This document shows, piece by piece, positions 1 through 5,249 of a stretch of 9,092 nt of DNA. Source of the DNA: an uncultured Prevotella sp. (GTDB taxonomy: Bacteria; Bacteroidota; Bacteroidia; Bacteroidales; Bacteroidaceae); contig CAMYZK010000083.1 in assembly GCA_947303825.1 (NCBI GenBank), positions 1 through 9,092 of the forward strand. The letters run 5' to 3'. The position numbers were made by a program, and so were the translations under genes. The notes beneath the pieces were generated by a model. The model had not been told where the DNA came from. It ran no database searches and saw only the letters and a program-made list of their open reading frames with translations. Each line of letters starts with the position of its first letter. Position 1 is the first letter of the stretch.

Positions 1-78
1 CGAGTAGATGTAGCCGTCTGCGTATGCACCTACAACACAAAGAAAAGCAAAAAACTGCATGAGTAGTCTTTTCTTCAT
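1..78 (-). CDS. Secreted protein, N-terminal fragment (runs off left edge)
   Basis: Reading leftward from an ATG at 78-76, 26 codons stay open to the window edge. They encode MKKRLLMQFFAFLCVVGAYA followed by DGYIYS. This is a textbook signal peptide: a KKR positive start, a hydrophobic core from about residue 5 to 17, and a likely signal peptidase I site after AYA (residue 20). The mature product would therefore be exported to the periplasm, outer membrane or outside. No lipobox cysteine is present. Too little of the mature protein is visible to assign a family. The start is supported by the signal peptide beginning exactly there and by a possible promoter 55 bp upstream. The gene is divergent from metY. 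Confidence 0.72.
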   Translation of the reverse strand, partial: MKKRLLMQFFAFLCVVGAYADGYIYS

Positions 79-132
79 AATGATTCTTTTTGTTAGTTAT
101 TAATGTTATATAGTTATGTCGCTATTACGTTG

Positions 133-140
133 CAAAATTA
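133..140 (-). promoter_or_regulatory. Possible -7 promoter element for the leftward secreted-protein gene
   Basis: On the minus strand these bases read TAATTTTG, matching the Bacteroidota -7 form TAnnTTTG. The site lies about 55 bp upstream of the leftward start codon, a sensible 5' leader length. No convincing TTTG or TTG lies 19-21 bp further upstream, so the call rests on the -7 element alone, in an AT-rich region where chance matches are likely. Confidence 0.4.
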
Positions 141-281
141 CTATATTTCTGTGAGATTGTTACCTTTTTTTATGACTTTTTTCCCGCATTTTTTGATTTT
201 TTGGAGCAATTCAATTTTCGGTGGCAGGAAAAGGCTTGCCATAAAGCTTCTTCCTGTGGTCTTGTCACACTCTCAAACTAC

Positions 282-299
282 TCAACTTGTGAAAGTTGA
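282..299. promoter_or_regulatory. Perfect inverted repeat upstream of the metY promoter, possible operator
   Basis: TCAACTT at 282-288 and AAGTTGA at 293-299 are exact reverse complements separated by GTGA. An outer pair, TTGTCA at 262-267 and TGACAA at 297-302, overlaps the right arm. The element ends about 20 bp before the metY -33 region, a typical position for a transcription-factor site, and it is not followed by a T-run. It lies upstream of the predicted transcription start, so it would act as DNA rather than RNA. A regulator has not been identified. Confidence 0.35.
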
Positions 300-318
300 C
301 AAAAAACTAGGACAATTG

Positions 319-350
319 CTTGCTCCTTTCGCCATTTCTTCGTATCTTTG
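319..350 (+). promoter_or_regulatory. Bacteroidota-type promoter of metY
   Basis: TATCTTTG at 343-350 is an exact match to the -7 form TAnnTTTG. A CTTG at 319-322 sits 20 bp upstream in the place of the -33 TTTG element. Transcription would begin near 355-358, giving a leader of only about 15-20 nt. The site settles the metY start: the upstream in-frame ATG at 320 lies inside the promoter and would not be transcribed, so translation should begin at 374. The core is followed by CCGA, as in the promoter at 6558-6565. Confidence 0.7.
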
Positions 351-373
351 CCGAGTTTTTAAAGAAAAAGATA

Positions 374-1699
374 ATGAAAAAGAAACTACGTCAAGGCTCG
401 CTCTGTGTGCATGCAGGCTACAGGGCAAAGAACGGGGAACCCATAGAGTTGCCCATTATCCAGTCTACCACTTTCAAGTATGATGACTCCGACGAGATGG
501 CCAAGCTGTTCGATCTGGAGAAGGAGGGCTACTTCTATACCCGTCTGCAGAATCCCACCAACGATGCCGTTGCTGCGAAGATAGCAGCTCTGGAAGGCGG
601 CGTGGGTGCCGTGCTGACAAGCAGTGGACAGGCAGCCAACTTCTACGCCATCTTCAATATTTGTCAGGCGGGCGACCACTTCATCACCTCCAACGAGATA
701 TACGGCGGAACCTACAATCTCTTCGGTGTGACACTCAAGAAGTTGGGCATCGATTGCACCTTCATATCACAGGAGGCTTCCGACGAGGAGATACAGGCAG
801 CCTTCCGTCCCAACACCAAGGCCGTGTTTGGCGAGACCATCTCCAACCCTGGCTGCGCCGTCTTCGATATTGAGCGTTTCGCACGTATTGCCCACAGTAA
901 CGGTGTTCCCCTGATTGTCGACAACACCTTTGCCACGCCTGTCAACTGCCGACCCTTCGAGTGGGGAGCCGACATCGTGACCCACAGCACCACGAAATAT
1001 ATGGACGGCATGGCTACACAGGTGGGAGGATGTGTGGTGGACAGCGGTAACTTCAATTGGGAGACATGCACCCACGAAGGAGCCACCGTTCCCGACGGTT
1101 CTCCGTTGGGCATAGACCGCTTCCCCGGCCTCTGCACGCCCGACGAGTCTTATCACGGCCTGACATACGTTAAGGCATTCGGCAAGATGGGATATACCAC
1201 CAAGCTCGTGGCACAGCTCATGCGCGACCTGGGCTCCATACCCGCTCCGCAAAACTCCTTCCTGCTCAACATGGGTTTGCAGACGCTGCACCTGCGCATG
1301 GCCCAGCACTGCAAGAATGCCCAGCAGGTGGCCCAGTTCCTGCACGACAACGACAAGGTGGCATGGGTGCACTATTGCGGGCTGAAAGACGACCCCCACT
1401 ACGAGCTGGGACAGAAATATCTGCCTGATGGCTCGTGCGGAGTGATAGCCTTCGGCCTGAAGGGTACCCGTGAGACGGCCATCAAGTGGATGGACTCGCT
1501 TGAGATGATAAACATAGTGACCCACGTGGCCGATGCACGCACTTGTGTGCTGCACCCCGCCAGTCACACCCACCGCCAGCTCAGCGACGAGCAGTTGCGC
1601 CAGGCAGGTGTGGCCCCCGACCTTATCCGCCTGTCGGTGGGCATAGAAGACGTGGAGGATATCCTTGACGACATCAAGCAGGCCCTCGACAAGATTTAA
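374..1699 (+). CDS. metY: O-acetylhomoserine sulfhydrylase (O-acetylhomoserine aminocarboxypropyltransferase), PLP enzyme
   Basis: Cytoplasmic PLP enzyme of the Cys/Met-metabolism family. By homology it makes L-homocysteine and acetate from O-acetyl-L-homoserine and sulfide, the direct-sulfhydrylation route to methionine. The 441 residues match the usual MetY length of about 430. Visible landmarks are YTRLQNPT (Tyr55 and Arg57, phosphate contacts from the neighbouring subunit), SSGQAAN near 83-89, Tyr110 (stacks on the cofactor ring), Asp183 in VDNTFA, and the Schiff-base lysine Lys208 in HSTTKY. The insertion after the lysine, leading to FPGLCTPDESYHG, is typical of MetY and argues against cystathionine gamma-synthase or methionine gamma-lyase. 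The end, HPASHTHRQLSDEQL then RLSVGIED, is also canonical. The start at 374 is chosen over an in-frame ATG at 320 because the promoter overlaps the latter and an A-rich ribosome-binding tract (361-370) lies just before 374. The predicted leader is too short to hold a SAM riboswitch. Confidence 0.93.
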   Translation: MKKKLRQGSLCVHAGYRAKNGEPIELPIIQSTTFKYDDSDEMAKLFDLEKEGYFYTRLQNPTNDAVAAKIAALEGGVGAVLTSSGQAANFYAIFNICQAGDHFITSNEIYGGTYNLFGVTLKKLGIDCTFISQEASDEEIQAAFRPNTKAVFGETISNPGCAVFDIERFARIAHSNGVPLIVDNTFATPVNCRPFEWGADIVTHSTTKYMDGMATQVGGCVVDSGNFNWETCTHEGATVPDGSPLGIDRFPGLCTPDESYHGLTYVKAFGKMGYTTKLVAQLMRDLGSIPAPQNSFLLNMGLQTLHLRMAQHCKNAQQVAQFLHDNDKVAWVHYCGLKDDPHYELGQKYLPDGSCGVIAFGLKGTRETAIKWMDSLEMINIVTHVADARTCVLHPASHTHRQLSDEQLRQAGVAPDLIRLSVGIEDVEDILDDIKQALDKI

Positions 1700-1720
1700 C
1701 AATTAAACTTCTAATAAGTT

Positions 1721-1765
1721 ATGGAGTTAAAGGACATCTCCTTCAACTCCTTTAACAACCTATGA
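1721..1765 (+). CDS. Possible 14-codon leader ORF overlapping the GH115 start
   Basis: An ATG at 1721 opens a frame of 14 codons (MELKDISFNSFNNL). Its TGA stop at 1763-1765 overlaps the GH115 ATG at 1762-1764 as ATGA, the classic arrangement for translational coupling. An AT-rich stretch containing AATAAG precedes it. The whole ORF lies over the intercistronic hairpin, so ribosomes translating it would melt the hairpin and arrive at the GH115 start, which has no recognisable Shine-Dalgarno of its own. An ORF this short can easily arise by chance; the exact overlap and the hairpin are the only support. Confidence 0.33.
   Translation: MELKDISFNSFNNL
1723..1756 (+). promoter_or_regulatory. Intercistronic hairpin with two alternative pairings between metY and the GH115 gene
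   Basis: GGAGTTAAAGGA (1723-1734) pairs with TCCTTCAACTCC (1739-1750) over 12 bp with one A-C mismatch and a CATC loop. The right side also contains a near-perfect tandem repeat, TCCTTCAAC then TCCTTTAAC (1739-1756). GTTAAAGGA (1726-1734) can instead pair perfectly over 9 bp with the second copy (1748-1756). The structure ends 5-11 nt before the GH115 ATG. Only TTT follows the first stem, so as an intrinsic terminator it would be weak. Transcript stabilisation, attenuation or control of GH115 translation are alternatives. No TAnnTTTG promoter is seen in 1700-1761, so GH115 is probably read from metY through this element. Confidence 0.5.
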
Positions 1766-4269
1766 TAAGGAAGTGTCTGCTCCTTGCCGCCCTGTGCTCC
1801 TGCCTCCATGCTGTGGCAGGCAGCGTGGTGTGGTTCGATGGTACCCATCCCATTACCTATCAGGTGCAGGGTAGGGTAGACGCTGTTGTCATGCAGGCCA
1901 TTCAGATGTTCTCTGACGACATGCTGCAGGTAACGGGTCTCCGCCCTGTCTCCTCACGGAAGGCCACCATCAGGATCGTTCAGGGCAAGGGCTGCGACGA
2001 CGGTTTCCGTCTCAGCGTAAGCAAGGGTCAGCTAGTGGTCTATGGGCACAACGCCCGAGGCACGGCCTACGGCTTGCTGGAGCTCAGTCGCATGGCTGGC
2101 GTGTCGCCCTGGGTGTGGTGGGGTGATGTGGTGCCTGAGTCGAAGGAACGCCTGACAATAGACGACGGCTTCGTCATGGAGCATACACCGAGCGTGCAGT
2201 ACCGTGGCATCTTCATCAACGACGAAGACTGGAGCCTGCGCAACTGGTCGTGGAAGACTTTCGAACCCAGGGCAGGCATACACGAGAGCATGGGGCCTAA
2301 GACCTACAAGGCCATTTTCCAGCTTATGCTGCGCCTCCGTGCCAACACTCTCTGGCCTGCCATGCATACAGGAACGCCGGGATTCTTCACCATAGCGGGA
2401 AACAAGGAGATGGCCGACTCCTTTGCCATTGTCTTAGGTTCCAGCCACTGCGAACCGCTGCTGCGTAACAATGTTGCAGAGTGGGACCACGTTTCCCGTG
2501 GTCCGTACAACTACATCACCAATCGCGACAAGGTGCAGCAGTACTGGATAGAGCGCCTGCAGCAGGTGAAGGGCAGCGAGACATTTTTTACCATCGGCAT
2601 GCGTGGCATTCACGACGGCTCCATGGAGGGTGTGAAGACTGCCGAGGAGAAACTGAAGGGCTTGCAGCAGGTGATAGACGACCAACGCGAGCTTATTGGC
2701 AAGTATTATAGTAAGAATGTGGAGAGCGTTCCCCAGGTGTTCATTCCCTACAAGGAAGTGCTGGAGATAATGGAAAACGGGCTTAGGGTGCCCGACGACG
2801 TTACGCTGATGTGGTGCGACGACAACTACGGCTACATGACCCGCCTAAGCGATGCAGAGCAGCAGCGACGCAGTGGCGGCGGCGGGGTTTATTACCATCT
2901 GTCGTACTGGGGGCGTCCTCACGACTATCTTTGGCTCGCCACCACCCAGCCGGGACTGGTCTATTCGGAGATGAAGGCTGCCTACGACCATAACTGCCGT
3001 CGGCTGTGGATAGCAAACGTACACGACCCGAAGGTGGCGGCATACCCTCTGGAACTGTTCCTTGACATGGCCTGGGACATCAACAGTATCGTTCCCTCAG
3101 ACTCCAACGTCCAACGTCCAACGTTCAATGTTCAACGTTCATCGTTCAATGTTCAACGTTCATCGTTCACCCTTCACCAACATCTGGAGCGGTGGCTCTG
3201 CACGCAGTTTGGCGAAGAGGTGGGCAAGGCCGTCTTCCCTGCCATGAAGGAGTTCTACCGCCTGTGTGCCATACGCAAGCCGGAGTTCATGGGGTGGACA
3301 CAGGTGGAGCTCGACAAGAATGTCTATCCACGGGGACGCTCGCAGGTCATCGACACCGAGTTCTCGCTTACCGAGTTCGGCGACGAGCTGGAGAGCTACC
3401 TTGCCGACTTTGCTGCCGTATCGCAGACGGTGAGAAATGCAGAGAAGCTTATCAGCCCGGAGCTTAAGGACGCCTTTTTCGCCCATGTCAAATACCCCGT
3501 GCTGGCTGCCAATGCCATGGCGGTGAAGATGCTCGAGGCACAGAAGGCTCGCTCCCGCTATCTGGGGCAGACCGACAAGAGCATGGAGGGGCGTGAAGAC
3601 TATATGCAGCAGGCTGCCGCCCGCTCTATGGCTGCCTACCGCGAGATACAGCGCCTCACCGACTACTATAACCGCAACCTTAGTGGTGGCAAGTGGGCCG
3701 GCATGATGAACATGATGCCCCGCGACCTCTATGTGTTCTGGCCACCCTCGCTGCCCTACCTGGGCAACGGCATCGTCACTAGCGCCCACTACAAGAGGGC
3801 CGACAGCCCTGCCAATGACGATGTGATAGCTGTCAACGCCTGCGACTACGATGCAGCCTCGAAGGGTTGCCAAACCATTCAGATGCTGGGCCACTCGATG
3901 AATGCCGTCGCTATTCCCAAGGACGGAGAGCTGATATATCATTTCGATACGGCCATGGGAGGTGAGGCAGTGCTCTACACCGCCATGATTCCCACTCAGC
4001 CCAGCGACAAGGGCGACCTGCGCTATCGGGTGTCTATCGACGGACAGGAGCCTGTCACCATTTCGCTGAAAGAGAAGTTCCGCTCCGACTTCTGGAAGAA
4101 GAGTGTGCTGCGCGGGCAGGCACTGAAGACAACAAAGGTAATTGTTGCCAAAGGTCAGCACACCTTGCGCATAAAGGCTCTCGACCACCATGTGGTGGCC
4201 GACCAGTGGATGCTCGACTTCAAACCTTCACGCAAGTTCTATGTGATTCCCGTCGGTGCAGCTCAGTAA
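1762..4269 (+). CDS. Glycoside hydrolase family 115, xylan alpha-1,2-glucuronidase, secreted
   Basis: 835 residues, resembling GH115 enzymes, which remove (4-O-methyl-)glucuronic acid from internal as well as terminal xylose units of glucuronoxylan. A signal peptide (MIRKCLLLAALCSCLHAVA) has a likely cut after AVA, so the enzyme acts in the periplasm or at the cell surface. The N-terminal alpha/beta domain runs to about residue 140 and contains GHNARGTAYGLLELSR and GVSPWVWWGDV (113-123). The catalytic barrel follows with YRGIFINDEDW (FINDEDW at 151-157), NTLWPAMH, GMRGIHDGSM (279-288), WCDDNYG (351-357) and YYHLSYWG (377-384), then a helical region (about 470-640) and the C-terminal beta domain (about 665-835). 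The acidic residues in FINDEDW and WCDDNYG are active-site candidates; I cannot assign catalysis from sequence alone. Odd feature: residues 449-469 are a translated heptanucleotide repeat inserted after DMAWDINSIVPSD. The start has no clear ribosome site but overlaps a possible leader ORF. There are no SusC/SusD genes beside it, so it is not in an obvious polysaccharide utilisation locus within this window. Confidence 0.9.
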   Translation: MIRKCLLLAALCSCLHAVAGSVVWFDGTHPITYQVQGRVDAVVMQAIQMFSDDMLQVTGLRPVSSRKATIRIVQGKGCDDGFRLSVSKGQLVVYGHNARGTAYGLLELSRMAGVSPWVWWGDVVPESKERLTIDDGFVMEHTPSVQYRGIFINDEDWSLRNWSWKTFEPRAGIHESMGPKTYKAIFQLMLRLRANTLWPAMHTGTPGFFTIAGNKEMADSFAIVLGSSHCEPLLRNNVAEWDHVSRGPYNYITNRDKVQQYWIERLQQVKGSETFFTIGMRGIHDGSMEGVKTAEEKLKGLQQVIDDQRELIGKYYSKNVESVPQVFIPYKEVLEIMENGLRVPDDVTLMWCDDNYGYMTRLSDAEQQRRSGGGGVYYHLSYWGRPHDYLWLATTQPGLVYSEMKAAYDHNCRRLWIANVHDPKVAAYPLELFLDMAWDINSIVPSDSNVQRPTFNVQRSSFNVQRSSFTLHQHLERWLCTQFGEEVGKAVFPAMKEFYRLCAIRKPEFMGWTQVELDKNVYPRGRSQVIDTEFSLTEFGDELESYLADFAAVSQTVRNAEKLISPELKDAFFAHVKYPVLAANAMAVKMLEAQKARSRYLGQTDKSMEGREDYMQQAAARSMAAYREIQRLTDYYNRNLSGGKWAGMMNMMPRDLYVFWPPSLPYLGNGIVTSAHYKRADSPANDDVIAVNACDYDAASKGCQTIQMLGHSMNAVAIPKDGELIYHFDTAMGGEAVLYTAMIPTQPSDKGDLRYRVSIDGQEPVTISLKEKFRSDFWKKSVLRGQALKTTKVIVAKGQHTLRIKALDHHVVADQWMLDFKPSRKFYVIPVGAAQ
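3106..3175 (+). repeat. Tandem heptanucleotide repeat (AACGTTC-type) inside the GH115 coding sequence
   Basis: Ten consecutive 7-bp units can be read: AACGTCC, AACGTCC, AACGTTC, AATGTTC, AACGTTC, ATCGTTC, AATGTTC, AACGTTC, ATCGTTC and a decayed ACCCTTC. Units 4-6 and 7-9 are an exact 21-bp duplication (3127-3147 and 3148-3168). Because 21 is a multiple of three, the repeat translates as a 7-residue peptide repeat: NVQRPTF (449-455), NVQRSSF (456-462), NVQRSSF (463-469). The plus-strand repeat has no stop codon in any frame, so growth by three units is tolerated. It falls in a linker between the barrel and the helical region. No function is evident. Confidence 0.9.
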
Positions 4270-4272
4270 GGT

Positions 4273-5091
4273 CTATACGCTTACTTCAGCCTTAATGTGC
4301 GGCCAGGGGTCGTAGCCTTCCAGCTGGAAGTCGTCGTAGTGGAAGGAGAAGATGTCTTTCACGTCGGGATTGATGGTCATCGTGGGCAGCGGGCGCGGCT
4401 CACGCGTGAGCTGCATGCGGGCCTGCTCCAGATGGTTCTGGTAGAGGTGGGTGTCGCCGGTGGTATGTATGAACTCGCCGGGTTTCATGCCGCACACCTG
4501 TGCCACCATCATGCAGAGCAGGGCATAGCTGGCAATGTTGAAAGGCACTCCGAGGAAGGTGTCAGCACTGCGCTGGTATAGCTGCAGTGACAGACGGCGG
4601 CTGCCAGGAGACCCGTCGGGGTCGGGCGTGGTGTAGAATTGGAATATGGTGTGGCATGGCGGCAGTGCCATCTCGCTAACTTCGGCCACGTTCCATGCCG
4701 AGACAATCATGCGACGCGAGTCGGGGTTGTGCTTCAGCTGGTCTATTATCAGCTGTATCTGGTCTATAGACCCGCCCCGGTAGTCGGGCCATGAGCGCCA
4801 CTGGTGACCGTAGACCGGCCCTAGCTCGCCGTCGGCATCGGCCCACTCGTTCCAGATGCGCACACCGTGCTCCTGTAGGTATCTCACGTTGGTGGAGCCT
4901 TGCAGAAACCACAGCAGCTCGTATATGATGCTCTTAAGGTGAAGTTTCTTTGTGGTGAGCAACGGGAATCCCTCTGCCAGGTTGTAGCGGCTCTGTGTGC
5001 CGAAGATGCTCAGCGTGCCGGTACCCGTGCGGTCGCCCTTCTGGGCACCCTCACGCAGTATGCGGTCGAGCAAGTCAAGATATTGGCGCAT
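4273..5091 (-). CDS. thyA: Thymidylate synthase
   Basis: 272-residue cytoplasmic enzyme that methylates dUMP to dTMP with 5,10-methylene-tetrahydrofolate. All hallmarks are present, and the E. coli numbering is kept through the active site: Arg21 in DRTGTGT, Glu58 in IIYELLWF, Trp80, Arg126 and Arg127 in [10 protein letters not shown], and the nucleophile Cys146 in MALPPCH. After that an 8-residue insertion relative to E. coli ([13 protein letters not shown] region, about 154-166) shifts the rest: Arg174 in QLYQRSAD, Asn185 in PFNIASYA, His215 and Tyr217 in GDTHLY. The start has an AAAAGAA leader 1-7 nt upstream. The dihydrofolate reductase gene that often follows thyA is not here; downstream is the convergent GH115 gene with only 3 bp between stops. 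Upstream, the leader is made of heptamer repeats and no good -7 element is visible, so thyA may depend on read-through from the ATPase gene. Confidence 0.97.
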   Translation of the reverse strand: MRQYLDLLDRILREGAQKGDRTGTGTLSIFGTQSRYNLAEGFPLLTTKKLHLKSIIYELLWFLQGSTNVRYLQEHGVRIWNEWADADGELGPVYGHQWRSWPDYRGGSIDQIQLIIDQLKHNPDSRRMIVSAWNVAEVSEMALPPCHTIFQFYTTPDPDGSPGSRRLSLQLYQRSADTFLGVPFNIASYALLCMMVAQVCGMKPGEFIHTTGDTHLYQNHLEQARMQLTREPRPLPTMTINPDVKDIFSFHYDDFQLEGYDPWPHIKAEVSV

Positions 5092-5098
5092 TTCTTTT

Positions 5099-5177
5099 GA
5101 GTTAGGAGTTAAGAATTAAGAGTTAAGAATTAAGAGTTATCGCCTGCGGCGATTAAGAGTTAAAAATTTAGAATTAA
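5099..5177. repeat. Heptamer repeat block (GAGTTAA/GAATTAA) upstream of thyA
   Basis: From 5099 the sequence reads GAGTTAG, GAGTTAA, GAATTAA, GAGTTAA, GAATTAA, GAGTTAT. The 14-bp pair GAGTTAA-GAATTAA is repeated exactly at 5106-5119 and 5120-5133. After an interrupting hairpin (5139-5153) the motif resumes with GAGTTAA at 5157-5163, a degenerate unit, and GAATTAA at 5171-5177. The block begins 7 bp upstream of the thyA start codon and would form most of the thyA 5' leader if transcription comes from further upstream. It is not coding on either strand. It could be a decayed mobile repeat or a slippage-expanded tract. Confidence 0.85.
5139..5153. repeat. Perfect GC-rich hairpin ATCGCC-TGC-GGCGAT embedded in the heptamer block
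   Basis: ATCGCC (5139-5144) and GGCGAT (5148-5153) are exact reverse complements with a 3-nt TGC loop, and they stand out as a GC-rich island in otherwise A/T-rich repeats. It reads as a hairpin on both strands. On the minus strand it is followed by AACTCTTAATTC, not a U-run, so it is a poor intrinsic terminator for the ATPase gene. In a thyA leader transcript it would sit about 48 nt upstream of the ATG. A palindromic core of a REP- or MITE-like repeat is another reading. Confidence 0.65.
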
Positions 5178-5204
5178 GGAGATGTGTTGACATCGCGGTA
5201 GCAA

Positions 5205-5228
5205 ACTCTACACTCTACACTCTACACT
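5205..5228. repeat. Heptamer repeat (ACTCTAC)3 between thyA and the ATPase gene
   Basis: Three perfect copies of ACTCTAC lie at 5205-5211, 5212-5218 and 5219-5225, followed by the start of a fourth (ACT). The tract is 22 bp downstream of the ATPase stop (read leftward) and unrelated in sequence to the GAGTTAA block, yet it has the same 7-bp period. The rest of 5092-5249 holds no gene and no convincing promoter: the only CAAA on the plus strand (5202-5205) is followed by CTCTA, so it misses the minus-strand TAnnTTTG form. Confidence 0.85.
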
Positions 5229-5249
5229 AATCTTTGATTTTTCTTTCAT

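Noticed and set aside
320..373. N-terminal extension of MetY starting at an ATG at 320
   Set aside because: The 18 extra residues overlap the predicted promoter (-7 element at 343-350), do not resemble the family's N-terminus, and the A-rich ribosome site lies before 374.
79..373. SAM riboswitch in front of metY
   Set aside because: The predicted transcription start is near 355, leaving about 20 nt of leader, too short for any known SAM riboswitch class.
767..1702. 311-codon open frame on the minus strand opposite metY
   Set aside because: It lies entirely antisense to a clear MetY gene, has no recognisable domain, and is explained by the codon bias of the real gene.
1762..1840. Lipoprotein signal on GH115
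   Set aside because: Cysteines occur in the hydrophobic region (LAALC, LCSC), but neither fits the lipobox well, while AVA followed by Gly-Ser is a good signal peptidase I site.
3160..4191. 343-codon open frame on the minus strand opposite the GH115 C-terminal half
   Set aside because: Antisense shadow: composition rich in Leu, Val, His and Gly, no family resemblance, and the sense strand encodes continuous GH115 domains.
5139..5153. Intrinsic terminator of the ATPase gene
   Set aside because: The stem is only 6 bp and no U-run follows on the minus strand; its setting inside repeats fits a repeat core better.
5099..5228. CRISPR array
   Set aside because: Repeat units are 7-14 bp and directly adjacent, with no spacers of constant length and no cas genes nearby.
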